A stretch of 64,000 nt of DNA from Mycobacterium decipiens (GCF_963853665.1 NZ_OY970459.1:806001-870000); one strand, 5' to 3'; shown: positions 53,582-63,695, numbered from the stretch's first letter. A program made the numbers and translations. The notes: generated by a model from the sequence alone, not told the origin.

Positions 53582-55360
53582 TCAGCGCAGCGGTTCGACA
53601 TCCTCATTGAGATTCCCCTTTGCATAGTCGGTTAGGTCGTGTAACCGCCGGCTTAGCCCTGTCGCCCGAACGGCCCGACGCGTGATCGCCGCCCGCACCG
53701 AAACCTCAGATCCGACCACCCGCACTCCCTCTTTCGCCCGGGTGACCGCGGTGTAGAACAGCTCCCGCGTCAGCAGCCGCGAATCCGGTGGCGGCAGCAA
53801 CACGGTGACCTCGCCGACCTGACTGCCCTGGCTCTTGTGGATCGTCATCGCGTGCATCGTCTCGACCGCGGACAGCCGGCCGGTTGCGAAGTCAACCCGC
53901 CCGGTGGCAGAGGTGATGACGGCGCGCAGACCGTCGGGGCCGGCCACCGCGACACCGGTGTCGCCGTTGTAAACCCGTAACCCGTAGTCGTTTTCGGTGA
54001 CCAGCAGGGGTCGTCCGGCGTACCACTGCGACCAAGGCGGCTGGCCCGTTTCTTCGGCAAGCCAGTTCTGCACCCGGCGGTTCCACTGCCGCACACCGTG
54101 GGGCCCCTCCCGGTGGGCACACAGCAGCCGCTGCCGGCCCAGAGTCGCCAACGCTTCGTCGCCAGATCCCAACAACGCCGCCTCGCGCAGCCGCAACGTG
54201 TGCGGCATGATCAGCGCGCGCAGCCGCTCGGTCGGGTCGTCATCTTCGATGAACTCGATGTGTTCGTCACCCGATCGCAACAGCGCGATCACCCGATCCG
54301 GATCGCCGACCCGGATCGCACCGGCCAGCTGCGCGATCGCCTTTCCGAACCGGTGCGAGGTTCGTAGGGCCGCGACCCGAACGTCGGTGCGGGCCGAGAG
54401 GCCGTCCACCAGGTCCGCCAGCACCGCACCGGCTTCCACCGACGCAAGCTGGTCGGCATCACCGACCAGAATCAGCCGCGTGCCGGGACGCACCGCCTCC
54501 AGCAGCCGTGCCATCAATGTCAGCGACACCATCGACGTCTCGTCGACCACGATCACGTCGTGCGGCAACCGGTTGCCCCGGTCGTGCCGAAACCGCGTTG
54601 ACGTTTCCGGCTTAGCCCCGAGCAGCCGATGCAGCGTCATCGCCTGCGGCTGGCCCAGCCGCGTGCGATCGGCGGAATGAAGTTCGGCGACTTCATCCCG
54701 CACCGCCTCGGTCAGCCGTGCCGCCGCCTTACCGGTCGGCGCCGCCAGTGCGATGCGGGGCCGCGACCCACCGGCCAGCTCCGCCTGCTCGGCCAGCACC
54801 GCCAGCAGGCGTGCGATCGTCGTCGTCTTTCCGGTCCCAGGCCCACCGGTCAGGACCGTGACCCCCTGCGAGAGAGCAATTTCGGCCGCTTCCCGCTGTT
54901 CATCAAAGCCGCGTGGGAAAAGTCGGTCGTAGGCGGGTACTTCGACTACCGGTCCGGACGCCAGCAGGGCCAGCAAGTCGTCACACACCTGCTTTTCCTC
55001 GCGCCAGTACCGGTCGAGATAGAGCAGTCGATCGTCAAGATGCAGCACCGGCGGCGTGTCGCAGAGTGGGCTTGCGCGCACCGCTGCCAGCCACTGCTCG
55101 GGCTCCGGCCACCCCACGTCGTCGGAGACGTCGGCAACCCCGGCAACCTCGGCAACCGTAGCCAGATCCACACACACCGACCCGCCGCGAACCGCGCGCA
55201 CCGCCAGCGCCACCGCGAGCGCCACCCGCTCATCGGGCTCCTGGCCCAACGCGCAGAGCCGTTGCGCCACCTGCACATCCGAGACATCCAGCACCCCAGC
55301 CTCATTGAAGAGACGCAACAGGCCGCTGGCGGCGACGCAGACCTCGACCTCGGTGGGCAT
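53582..55360 (-). CDS. recD: RecD, exonuclease V alpha subunit (5'-3' helicase)
   Basis: The start ATG 55358-55360 (MPTEVEVCVAASGLLRLF) overlaps the recB stop and gives 592 residues; a longer frame into recB is rejected. Walker A is at 171-180 (TGGPGTGKTT), followed by VDETSMVSLTLMARLL (Walker B/motif II), LVGDADQLASVEAG and the C-terminal AMTIHKSQGSQ and FYTAVTRAKEGV of superfamily 1B helicases. RecD supplies the second motor of RecBCD. In mycobacteria RecBCD is reported to act mainly in single-strand annealing repair, while AdnAB handles recombination. It is the last gene of recC-recB-recD. Confidence 0.94.
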   Translation of the reverse strand: MPTEVEVCVAASGLLRLFNEAGVLDVSDVQVAQRLCALGQEPDERVALAVALAVRAVRGGSVCVDLATVAEVAGVADVSDDVGWPEPEQWLAAVRASPLCDTPPVLHLDDRLLYLDRYWREEKQVCDDLLALLASGPVVEVPAYDRLFPRGFDEQREAAEIALSQGVTVLTGGPGTGKTTTIARLLAVLAEQAELAGGSRPRIALAAPTGKAAARLTEAVRDEVAELHSADRTRLGQPQAMTLHRLLGAKPETSTRFRHDRGNRLPHDVIVVDETSMVSLTLMARLLEAVRPGTRLILVGDADQLASVEAGAVLADLVDGLSARTDVRVAALRTSHRFGKAIAQLAGAIRVGDPDRVIALLRSGDEHIEFIEDDDPTERLRALIMPHTLRLREAALLGSGDEALATLGRQRLLCAHREGPHGVRQWNRRVQNWLAEETGQPPWSQWYAGRPLLVTENDYGLRVYNGDTGVAVAGPDGLRAVITSATGRVDFATGRLSAVETMHAMTIHKSQGSQVGEVTVLLPPPDSRLLTRELFYTAVTRAKEGVRVVGSEVSVRAAITRRAVRATGLSRRLHDLTDYAKGNLNEDVEPLR

Positions 55361-58300
55361 CACGCTGCCCCCGCATCGAGCAGCTCGGACAGCGCCACCA
55401 CCAGCCGTGGCGGCGGGCTCCAGCCGAACACGCCGGCCGGGGTATCGCCCAGCACGGGCGTGTCGGCACCGCACATGCCCCGCACGAACAGATACAGCAC
55501 CCCGCCGAGATGGCGTTGCGGATCGTAGCCGGGCTGCCGCCACCGCAGAAACCGGTGCAGCACAACGGTATATAACAATGCCTGTAAGGGGTAATCGGAA
55601 TGTAGCATCGCCTCGGTCAAGCGCGGAAAACTGTATTCGACCGCGCCGCGACCGAGGTCATTGGTCTTGTAGTCCACCACCAGGTATCGCTGCCCCGGCA
55701 GCCGCAACACCACGTCGATCGACCCTGCCAGGTAGCCGCGCAGCGGCCGTCCACCCAATGCGGCGGACGTCAGCCGATCGACATACGAGAACAGTGGGTC
55801 GCTTCCGGGCAGTTGCACTCGCAGCAGCTCACCCACGTCGGATAGCGAAACATTCGGGGCCGCATCGCGTAGATCGCCGCCGGCCAACGGCATTTCGAAG
55901 GCTAGCTCCCGCAGCCGATCCCGCACACCGATCTGGCGCAATGTCAACCCGCCGGCCAGTGACCCCAACGGTGTGTCGTGCAATGGCACCAGTGCGGTAC
56001 CCAGCGCTGCGGCCGGATCGGGGGCACCGATGTCCACCGGCCACCAGGCCAGGTGCCGGCGCACCTGCTGCGTGAGCTCGGCGGCCAAATTGGTGGAATG
56101 CGGGTCGGCGGACTCCAGCACGGCGTGCACCAGCGACCCGAACGTGGCGCCCGACGGCATGGCTGCTAGCGGCGATGTTGGTTCGGTGATGCGGGGGCCC
56201 GAACTTGGTGCGGTAACGACTAGTGCCTCCACCTCGTCGTCGCGCACTTGCACCTCGGGTTCGCTGGCGACTGCGGCCGTAGCGCCAGCCGGTTCCGCGT
56301 CGCGCACCAACGCCGAATACGACGTTCGTCGCCACGCGGTATCAATTCGGCGGTGAAAGTGCCGTACCGACAAACCCGATACCGGTGGCGTCTTTTCGGG
56401 AACAGGAGCAACGGCGAACACCGATTCCTCCACCGCCGGCCCGCCCTCGGCCTCCCACTGCGCGAACACCGCCCACGCCTCTTCGTCGCTGATTCGGGAC
56501 GTGCATCTGTCCGGCACCTGCGGATCGCCGATGGCACGGCCGCGCAGCAGCCGCGACAAACCGCCGTTGACTTCGTCTTTGGTCGGTGCCCACCAGGCCA
56601 CCACCTGCGACTGCGCCCGGGTGAGTGCGACGTAGGTAAGCCGGATATTGTCCCGGGCGGCTTCGACGCGGTTGCGCTCCTCGACCGCTTGACGCTGCGG
56701 GCCGCGCCTGGTTCCGCCGATATACAAGCAGCGGGTATCAGTCTCGTCGTGGTAGAGCAGGATATCGTCGCTGCGAACATGCCGATTGAACATGAACGGC
56801 AGGTACACGATTGGAAACTGCAGACCTTTGGCGACGAACACCGTCATGATTTGAACCGCCGCGGCGTCGCTGTCCAGGCGACGGTTATGCTCGGCCGCGC
56901 CGCCTCGGTCGCTGCACTGTTTGCGCAGCCAATCCCGCAGTGCCGAAAGACCGTATCGCTGTCGATGTGCGGTCTCATGCAACAGCTGTGCGATGTGTGC
57001 CAAGTCAGTCATATGCCGCTCGCCGCCCCGCTCGCGCAGCACCCGGCGCCCCATCCCGGCGAGCTGTGCGGCCTCGAATACCGCTGCAATCCCGCGTTGC
57101 CGGGCCTCCTCGGCCCACTCTCGCAGCGTACCGGCCACCCGATCGGTGAGCTCATCACCCTGCGCGGCAAGGGTTTCCGCCGTCTCGCCGAAGAACCTGG
57201 TGCACGCGGCCGCGCGGGCCAGCCCACTGCGTTGCGGCGCGTCGAACGCCTCCAACAGACATAGCCAGTCCTGGGCGGCTTGGGAAGCGAACACATCGGT
57301 GTCGCCGGTGTAGATCGCCGGGATACCCGCAGCCGCCAAAGCATCCCGGCAGGCCCGCGCGTCCCGGTGCTGCTCGACGATCACCGCGATGTGGCCGGCC
57401 GCAACGGGCTCGCCGTCGAACGTCGCGTCGCTGGCCAACAGCGCTGCGATATCGGCGGCCAGGTCGGCGGGAATATGGGCCCGCAACACGTCGATCGGGA
57501 TGGCGGCGGTGCCCGCATAGCCAACTGCGGGTCGGGTTACCACCCGCAGCCGAAACGGCGCGGGGTGGGGGGCTGAGGCTAGGCGGTGTCCTTGACGTTG
57601 GGCGTTGATGTCGCGCACGACGATCTCGGCGTGACCGAGGGTGGCGCCGCGCAGCACCGTCTGCAGGCTCGCGATGAGCGCCCCGTCGCTGCGCCAGTTG
57701 ACGCCCAACGTGTAGCGAGTATCGGCGGTGCGGACCGCCCGCAGATAGGTATGGATGTCGCCGCCGCGGAAGCCATAGATGGCCTGCTTTGGATCGCCGA
57801 TCAGGATCAGCGTGCAGCGGCGGTGGAACGCACACTCGAGCACCCGCCACTGGATGGGGTCGGTGTCCTGGAACTCGTCGACCAGCACGATCTGCCAGCG
57901 CTTCCGCATCCGTTCCCGGGCCGGGGAATCCTCCGCGGCAAGGGCTTTCGCCAGCCGGACGAGCAAGTCGTCATAGCCGAGTATGCGCAGCCGACGCTTG
58001 CGGTGTTCGAGCTCGTCGACGACTTGAGTGGCGAACGTTAGCCGCACCGCCGCCTCGCTGTCCGGTTCGGGATCGGCCGGCCGCAGCTGTGCGCATGGGT
58101 CGCCCACGACCTGGCGGGCCAGGGTGAGCGCTTGTGCGTACGTCAGCACCGGATCGTGTTCTTGACGTCCGAAGTGCGCGAGGTAGAGGTCGTCGACGAT
58201 CTGGGTGATCAGTTCGTCGAGACTCTCCTGCAGCATGAGACCGGTATCGGTATCTCCAGCTACACCAAGTGATTTCAGCACCGATCCACAGAACTCGTGT

Positions 58301-58662
58301 GTGGTGGCGATGGTGGCCGCGTCGAAGTTCGCCAGCGCGTCGCGCAGCCGGGCCCGCCGTATCGCGAGCTTGGCGTCGCTGCCGCGCACCAGGTGCGCGA
58401 CGAGGTCGCTGCCCGGTAGCGCCCGGCCATCGAGGGCGGCCACCGCCGCGACGATCTGGTCGCGGACGCGTTCTCGAAGCTCGCGGCTGGCGGCGCGGTT
58501 GAAGGTGATCAGCAACATTTCGTCGAGCGTGGTGTCGGTCTCGGCCAGGTAGCGGGTCACCAGGCCGGCCAGCGCGAACGTCTTGCCCGTACCGGCGCTG
58601 GCTTCCAGCACTGTTGTGGACCCTCGCTCGGGCAACGGCCCCAGTAGGTCGAAGCATTCCAT
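55360..58662 (-). CDS. recB: RecB, exonuclease V beta subunit (helicase-nuclease)
   Basis: The 1100-residue protein begins MECFDLLGPLPERG and has Walker A at about 21-28 (ASAGTGKT). It also shows the UvrD-type motifs LVDEFQDTDPIQWRVL, LIGDPKQAIYGFRGGD and TVFVAKGLQFPIVYLP, and the C-terminal nuclease motif YLVVDYKTNDLG. It is a 3'-5' SF1A helicase with a RecB nuclease domain that processes double-strand ends. Start and stop overlap recC and recD by one to three bases, so translation is coupled. All key motifs look intact. Confidence 0.95.
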   Translation of the reverse strand: MECFDLLGPLPERGSTTVLEASAGTGKTFALAGLVTRYLAETDTTLDEMLLITFNRAASRELRERVRDQIVAAVAALDGRALPGSDLVAHLVRGSDAKLAIRRARLRDALANFDAATIATTHEFCGSVLKSLGVAGDTDTGLMLQESLDELITQIVDDLYLAHFGRQEHDPVLTYAQALTLARQVVGDPCAQLRPADPEPDSEAAVRLTFATQVVDELEHRKRRLRILGYDDLLVRLAKALAAEDSPARERMRKRWQIVLVDEFQDTDPIQWRVLECAFHRRCTLILIGDPKQAIYGFRGGDIHTYLRAVRTADTRYTLGVNWRSDGALIASLQTVLRGATLGHAEIVVRDINAQRQGHRLASAPHPAPFRLRVVTRPAVGYAGTAAIPIDVLRAHIPADLAADIAALLASDATFDGEPVAAGHIAVIVEQHRDARACRDALAAAGIPAIYTGDTDVFASQAAQDWLCLLEAFDAPQRSGLARAAACTRFFGETAETLAAQGDELTDRVAGTLREWAEEARQRGIAAVFEAAQLAGMGRRVLRERGGERHMTDLAHIAQLLHETAHRQRYGLSALRDWLRKQCSDRGGAAEHNRRLDSDAAAVQIMTVFVAKGLQFPIVYLPFMFNRHVRSDDILLYHDETDTRCLYIGGTRRGPQRQAVEERNRVEAARDNIRLTYVALTRAQSQVVAWWAPTKDEVNGGLSRLLRGRAIGDPQVPDRCTSRISDEEAWAVFAQWEAEGGPAVEESVFAVAPVPEKTPPVSGLSVRHFHRRIDTAWRRTSYSALVRDAEPAGATAAVASEPEVQVRDDEVEALVVTAPSSGPRITEPTSPLAAMPSGATFGSLVHAVLESADPHSTNLAAELTQQVRRHLAWWPVDIGAPDPAAALGTALVPLHDTPLGSLAGGLTLRQIGVRDRLRELAFEMPLAGGDLRDAAPNVSLSDVGELLRVQLPGSDPLFSYVDRLTSAALGGRPLRGYLAGSIDVVLRLPGQRYLVVDYKTNDLGRGAVEYSFPRLTEAMLHSDYPLQALLYTVVLHRFLRWRQPGYDPQRHLGGVLYLFVRGMCGADTPVLGDTPAGVFGWSPPPRLVVALSELLDAGAA

Positions 58663-61600
58663 CAGCCCGGTGCCCCTTCGGGGGCCCGTTCAGCGGCCAG
58701 CACCGGCAGCCACAGCCGCGCGGCCAGAGCACCCAGCCGGGTGTCCTCACCCGGCATCTCTTCGCCTGGGCGCGGCGGGCCCAGCAGCACAGCGAATGCC
58801 GGCCTTTGGCCCCAGACCCGCACGTGTGCGCGCTCGCGGTCGTCGCCGCCGCGAAAGTTGTTGGATTCCCACACTGCCCGCGCCGCCTCGTCCGGGTCGT
58901 CGGCGTCGCGGCGCGCCTGCGCCCACGCGCACGACGTTTTCAGCGGGAGCGGCAGCGGTTCACGCCGACCTGTGTCGTAGAGCAACACCAGGTCGCGCAG
59001 CACGGCTACCGGGTCGGGGGGCGGCGCGAATAGCCGCTGGGCGATCCGGTTTCGGCTCTTGCCCCGGCCGATGCAGCGCGCCGTCCAATCGCGGTCCGGC
59101 CTTTCGGCCGCCAGCGCAACCAACTCGATCCACGACGCCAGCACCTGCTTTGCGGCCAGCTTCGAATAGCTGACCGACACCAAGTGTTGGCCGTGGACCG
59201 GCGTGAGCGTTCCGGTCAACCGGCGCCCATCACCGAGGTCGATGTCAAGGTCGTACGCGTCGCCGTCGCCCGTCCGGTACCGCAATGCGGCTATCGCCAG
59301 ATCACGTGCGCGATCGCGGATCTCCTTGGCTTTGCGTACCCCGAGCCGCCCGGGCGGCAGCGTTCCGCGACGCCACTCCGCGTTGGCGGCGGTGTCCGGA
59401 TGCATGCCGCGCAGCATGTCGCGCAGCATCCGGTCGCCGACCGTCCAGGCCTGTAGCGGGTCGATCTCCACGGGCATCGCATCCGCAACGGTGTCGACGT
59501 CCCACGGCAGCGTGTAGTCGAGCGCCCGGAAGAACCCCTTGACCGGATCTTTGAAGAAGTCGAGCAGATCTGCCAGGGTGAGGTCGGCGGTGGGCTTCGC
59601 CGGCAACGGATCGGTGATGAAAGCCGTTGGTGCACTGCGCTGTCCGGTGCTTGCGTGGGCGGCGCCGAGCGCAGCTGGGTCGAATGTGAACGGCTTGCCG
59701 TGCAACAGTTCGCCGGGCACGACGTTTCTGCGGTCGAACGGCTGTAGCGGATGTCGGGTGAGAATGCGCTCGCGAACCGGTGTTGACGCCGTCCGATCCA
59801 GCGCGTCCAGCAACTCCGCGAGCGGCACGGCCGGCGGACGTGGGTGACCGGTGTGCTCGTCGGCGCCCGTGTAGGTGATCACCAGCGTCTGCCTAGCGGC
59901 ACCGATTGCGTCGAGCAGCAGTTGGCGGTCCTCGGAACGGATGTCGCGCTCGCCGGTCATCGGGTCGCGCGCCAGCACGTCATCACCGTCTGGGACGCTG
60001 TGCCGCGGGAACGATCCGTCGTCGAGCCCGACCAGGCACACCACCCGGTGCGGCACCGAGCGCATCGGCACCATCGAGCAGACGGTCAGCGTTCCGGTGC
60101 GGAAGTTGGCTCGTGTCGGGCGTCCGGCCAGGTACTCGTCCAGCAGCGCGGAAACGTCGGGCAGCCGCAGCCGCGTCGACGAGCGCGCGCCATCTGTGTG
60201 CGCGAGGACGTCGGCGAACTCTCGCCGCAGCTGCGCTTGCTGCCCCGCATCACCGGATCGGGCAAGGAGGCGCACTCCCTCGGCCAGCGCATCGAGCCAG
60301 TCGGTCAACGGCTGTGCGCCGCTGAGTTTTTGGATTACCTGATGTAATCGTGCGACGCACTCGGCGAAGCGCCCAGCCAGCTCCACCCGGTTGCTGCCGA
60401 CATCGTCGAGCGGCAGCGCGGTGTCCAGCCACGCGCGCGAGTCGTCCGACATCGCCACACCGGTGAGAATGCGGTCGATGCCGAACCGCCAGGTGTTGTG
60501 CACGAAATGGTCTAGTCCATAGGGCTGGCGATGTCGCTGGTCGAAACCCCACCGGATGTTCGATTGGCGCACCCAGCCGGTGATCGTGTCGAGATCGTCG
60601 TCGGTGAAGCCAAAGCGGGCGCGCACCGGTGCCGCCTGGGTGAAGTTGAGCACCTGGCTGGCGGTGGCGCGGGTTCCGGCGATGGCAAGCAGTTCCGCGG
60701 CCACGCCGAGCAACGGGTTGGTCTGGGTGAGCGCGCGGTCGGCGAGCTTGACCCGCAACCTGTGTGCGGGGTGGCTGTCACCGGCGGCCTCGCCCAGGCC
60801 GAACCCGGCGATAATCAACGGCGCGTAGGTCTCGATGTCGGGGCACATCACCACGATGTCGCGGGGTTCAAGCGTCGGATCGTCCTCCAACAGACCCAGC
60901 AGCACCTCGCGCAATACGGCGATCTGTCGGGCCGGGCCATGGCAGGCGTGGATCTGCACCGACTGGTCGCCATCGGACAGGCAGCGGCCGGCGGGCCGGA
61001 TGGCGTTGGCGGCGAGGTCGCCTTGCAGCCAGCCCAGCAAGGAATCGGGTTTGGCTGGGGCAGCGATGTATTCGTCGGTCACCGGGGCGGCTGGCAGGGC
61101 GCGCTGCAACTCTCGCAGGTCGCGGCCCAGTGTTTGAAGCAGCGGATGGTTGGCGGCCCGCCGGCTGGGGTCTCGGCGTCGGGGAACCGCTGTGTCGAGG
61201 TCAGTCAACGCCCGCCATAGCTCGTCGCTGGGATGCGGCAGCCACAGGTGCAGTTCGTGATGGGTGGCCAGTGCGTCGAGCAGCTGCACCTCGGTGCACG
61301 CCAACCGGGTGTGCCCGAACAGCGATAGCCGCGCCGCCAGGTCGGCCGGGCCCGCTCGCAGCCGGGCAACCGTCTTCTCGTGCCGGATCTGCGGCGGATC
61401 GGCGGGGACAGCGGCGACCAGCGCTCGCCATAAGGCGGGCTGCCACGCTAGGTCGGCATCGAGGTCGGCGAGGCTGGCGGGGTTGCCGTCCAGCCAGTCG
61501 GTTAGCAGCTGGGGACGCTGCCGGGCGTAGGACGCGAACAGGCCGGCCAGGCGGCGGGCCACCGCGTAGCGGCGCCCCCGGCGCAGTTCGGCTTCGAAAG

Positions 61601-61970
61601 CGTCGGTGTCGAAGTGGCCCAAGTGAGTTGCCAACGTTTGGCACCACGGCTCGTCGAGGCTGGCGTCGATGACCTCGAGCAGCGGCCACGTCAAGGCCTC
61701 CGGCGACCAGGGATCGATGTCGCGTGTGCCGCTGAGCTCGGCAATCAGGGACCGCGGACTGCGGAATGACACCCCGGCGCACACCCCGTCACCACCGAGC
61801 GCGCACCCGAGCAGGTGCGAAAGACGCTGACTCAACCAGCGTTCCACGCCGCGGGCCGCGACGAGCACCAGCTCCTGCGTGAACGGGTCGGGCAGCGGAT
61901 CGGCGAGCAGTGCGCCGAGGCCGTCGGCGAGCAGGTCGGTCCGTTCGGCACGGTGAACATGAAGCGCCAT
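58662..61970 (-). CDS. recC: RecC, exonuclease V gamma subunit
   Basis: The start ATG 61968-61970 (MALHVHRAERTDLLADGLGA) gives 1102 residues; the longer frame to 62039 lacks conservation-like sequence. The typical RecC blocks are present: ELVLVAARGVERWLSQRLSH, RCLSDGDQSVQIHACHGPAR (a dead helicase motif region), VCLVGLDDGSFPRH and DLLDFFKDPVKGFFRALDYT. RecC holds the complex together and, in E. coli, recognises Chi. It heads the operon and diverges from the cyanase gene across about 90 bp. Confidence 0.94.
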   Translation of the reverse strand: MALHVHRAERTDLLADGLGALLADPLPDPFTQELVLVAARGVERWLSQRLSHLLGCALGGDGVCAGVSFRSPRSLIAELSGTRDIDPWSPEALTWPLLEVIDASLDEPWCQTLATHLGHFDTDAFEAELRRGRRYAVARRLAGLFASYARQRPQLLTDWLDGNPASLADLDADLAWQPALWRALVAAVPADPPQIRHEKTVARLRAGPADLAARLSLFGHTRLACTEVQLLDALATHHELHLWLPHPSDELWRALTDLDTAVPRRRDPSRRAANHPLLQTLGRDLRELQRALPAAPVTDEYIAAPAKPDSLLGWLQGDLAANAIRPAGRCLSDGDQSVQIHACHGPARQIAVLREVLLGLLEDDPTLEPRDIVVMCPDIETYAPLIIAGFGLGEAAGDSHPAHRLRVKLADRALTQTNPLLGVAAELLAIAGTRATASQVLNFTQAAPVRARFGFTDDDLDTITGWVRQSNIRWGFDQRHRQPYGLDHFVHNTWRFGIDRILTGVAMSDDSRAWLDTALPLDDVGSNRVELAGRFAECVARLHQVIQKLSGAQPLTDWLDALAEGVRLLARSGDAGQQAQLRREFADVLAHTDGARSSTRLRLPDVSALLDEYLAGRPTRANFRTGTLTVCSMVPMRSVPHRVVCLVGLDDGSFPRHSVPDGDDVLARDPMTGERDIRSEDRQLLLDAIGAARQTLVITYTGADEHTGHPRPPAVPLAELLDALDRTASTPVRERILTRHPLQPFDRRNVVPGELLHGKPFTFDPAALGAAHASTGQRSAPTAFITDPLPAKPTADLTLADLLDFFKDPVKGFFRALDYTLPWDVDTVADAMPVEIDPLQAWTVGDRMLRDMLRGMHPDTAANAEWRRGTLPPGRLGVRKAKEIRDRARDLAIAALRYRTGDGDAYDLDIDLGDGRRLTGTLTPVHGQHLVSVSYSKLAAKQVLASWIELVALAAERPDRDWTARCIGRGKSRNRIAQRLFAPPPDPVAVLRDLVLLYDTGRREPLPLPLKTSCAWAQARRDADDPDEAARAVWESNNFRGGDDRERAHVRVWGQRPAFAVLLGPPRPGEEMPGEDTRLGALAARLWLPVLAAERAPEGAPG

Positions 61971-62060
61971 CGGGCGCCACCATAGACCGTCTTGGCGTTC
62001 GAGGTCGCCGCGCAGTAGAACGACCGCGTGGGGCGACACGCTTTAATGCATGCTGGGGCC

Positions 62061-62528
62061 ATGAACAGAAACGAGATCACCGAACAGATCGTCGTTGCCC
62101 GCCTGGCACGCGGCTTGAGCTGGCAGGAGCTGGCCGACGCCGTCGGCAGGCCGGTGCTGTGGACCACGTCGGCGCTGCTCGGTCAGCATCCCGTTCCCGC
62201 CGAGCTTGCCAAGGTCCTGGTCGAGATGCTGGGTCTGGACGAGTCGGCGGTGCCGGTGCTGGCCGCGCCGCCGATGCGCCGCGGCTGGCCCGCCTCCTTG
62301 GCCGGGATGGCGCCTACCGACCCCACCATTTACCGCTTCTACGAAGCTCTTCAGGTCTACGGCGGCGCCATCAAGGAATTGATCCACGAGCGGTTTGGCG
62401 ACGGCATCATGAGCGCAATCAATTTCAGCGTCGACCTGCAGAAGAAGCCACATCCGTCGGGCGATCGTGTCGTGGTGACATTCGATGGGAAATTCCTTCC
62501 CTACCAATGGGTTTCGGCTCGGGACTGA
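62061..62528 (+). CDS. cynS: Cyanate hydratase (cyanase)
   Basis: The 155-residue protein (start MNRNEITEQIVVARLARGLS) has an N-terminal helix-turn-helix-like dimer region and the conserved catalytic domain. The active residues are R92 and E95 in YRFYEALQVYGG and S118 in DGIMSAINFSVDL, four positions below the E. coli Arg96/Glu99/Ser122. Cyanase converts cyanate and bicarbonate to ammonia and CO2. An upstream in-frame GTG/ATG stretch (from 62028) is less likely. No carbonic anhydrase or cyanate transporter is adjacent. In M. tuberculosis I recall recC and echA3 as neighbours, so this gene and the next appear to be extra here. Confidence 0.9.
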   Translation: MNRNEITEQIVVARLARGLSWQELADAVGRPVLWTTSALLGQHPVPAELAKVLVEMLGLDESAVPVLAAPPMRRGWPASLAGMAPTDPTIYRFYEALQVYGGAIKELIHERFGDGIMSAINFSVDLQKKPHPSGDRVVVTFDGKFLPYQWVSARD

Positions 62529-62536
62529 AGGCGATC

Positions 62537-63571
62537 ATGGTAAACCAGCCTGCCAAGATCCGGCGGCCCAAGCCGGTGGATCTCGTTCTCTCGGGTGGCG
62601 GCGTCAAGGGGGTCGGCCTGGTTGGCGCCGTCGTCGCCGTCATGGACGCCGGGTACACCGTCAAACGGGTGTCTGGCGTCTCCGCTGGGTCACTGGTCGG
62701 GTCGATCCTGGCGGCCGCGTCCAACGGCAACCGGTTGACCAGCCACGAGATCAAAGAACTCGCACTGAGTCTGCCGTACCAGAAGTTCCGCGATGCCGGC
62801 CCCATCGGTCATTTGCCGGTTCTCGGCCAGGCATGGGGGTTGCTGCGCGATACCGGCTTGTACCGCGGTGACTTCGCCCACGATTGGATCCGCGGTGAGC
62901 TAAAAAACCTCGGAGTTACCACCTTCGGGGATTTGGCTCTTGCCGACAAGCAACTACCCGAAGAGCGCCGCTACCGACTGGCGGTCACCGTCACCGACGT
63001 AACGACCGGGCAGCTGGTGCGGCTGCCCTGGGACTACCGCCGCGTCTACGGCCTCGACCCTGACGAGCAGCCGGTCGCCGACGCGGTTCGCGCGTCGATG
63101 GCGATCCCGTTCTTTTTCCGGCCGGTCAGTTTGACCAGTGCGGACGGGCTCACTTCCACCCTGGTCGACGGCGGCGTGTTGTCGAACTTCCCGATCGACT
63201 CGTTCGACCGGCTCGACGGCAAACCGCCACGCTGGCCCACGTTCGGCATCACGGTGGTGCCGAACCTGCCCGAAGGCAATGACCAGGTAATCCCAGGGGT
63301 GGGCGCGCTGCGTCTGCTGGGGCCGCCGTCGGTGCTGCTGGAACAGCTGATCACCACCATGTTCGTCGGCCGCGATCAGACCTATCTGAACCAGCCCTGG
63401 GTCAGTGCCCGCGCCATCCGGGTCGACTCGACGGCCGTCAACTTCCTGGATTTCGGCCTTTCGCGCAAGGATGCCGAAGCGCTCTACGACAAGGGCTGCG
63501 AGGCGGCGCAGGCGTTCCTCTCAACCTGGAACTGGGTCAAATACCTGGAACGGTTCCGGGAGTTCCAATAG
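62537..63571 (+). CDS. Patatin-like phospholipase
   Basis: From ATG 62537, the 344-residue protein begins MVNQPAKIRRPKPVDLVLSG. The oxyanion loop GGGVKG is at 20-25, the nucleophile elbow GVSAG has Ser49 and the catalytic Asp is in LVDGGVLSNFP, which together define the Ser-Asp dyad of patatins. There is no signal peptide, so action on cytoplasmic or membrane lipids is likely. It lies 8 bp after cynS, so the two are probably co-transcribed, although a functional link is not obvious. A longer frame running through cynS is a shadow and is rejected. Confidence 0.88.
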   Translation: MVNQPAKIRRPKPVDLVLSGGGVKGVGLVGAVVAVMDAGYTVKRVSGVSAGSLVGSILAAASNGNRLTSHEIKELALSLPYQKFRDAGPIGHLPVLGQAWGLLRDTGLYRGDFAHDWIRGELKNLGVTTFGDLALADKQLPEERRYRLAVTVTDVTTGQLVRLPWDYRRVYGLDPDEQPVADAVRASMAIPFFFRPVSLTSADGLTSTLVDGGVLSNFPIDSFDRLDGKPPRWPTFGITVVPNLPEGNDQVIPGVGALRLLGPPSVLLEQLITTMFVGRDQTYLNQPWVSARAIRVDSTAVNFLDFGLSRKDAEALYDKGCEAAQAFLSTWNWVKYLERFREFQ

Positions 63572-63657
63572 CGGTCAACGCGCTCGGGCCAGCCGCTTCG
63601 AGGTGACGAGCCGCCGCCAACCTGTCACACTTTCCGAATGGAGGAGGCGGTCCGGGT

Positions 63658-63688
63658 GTGATGCGGTTGCCGAAAGCAACCGCATCAC
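63658..63688. terminator. Strong hairpin between convergent genes
   Basis: GTGATGCGGTTGC (63658-63670) and GCAACCGCATCAC (63676-63688) form a perfect 13-bp stem with loop CGAAA. It lies 8 bp past the echA3 stop and 87 bp past the patatin stop, so it probably ends both transcripts. No U-tract follows, as is common for mycobacterial terminators. Confidence 0.75.
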
Positions 63689-63695
63689 CCGTCAC

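Noticed and set aside
61910..63571. Patatin frame extended through the cyanase gene (553 residues)
   Set aside because: The cyanase has its own complete catalytic residues in another frame; patatin homology begins at 62537.
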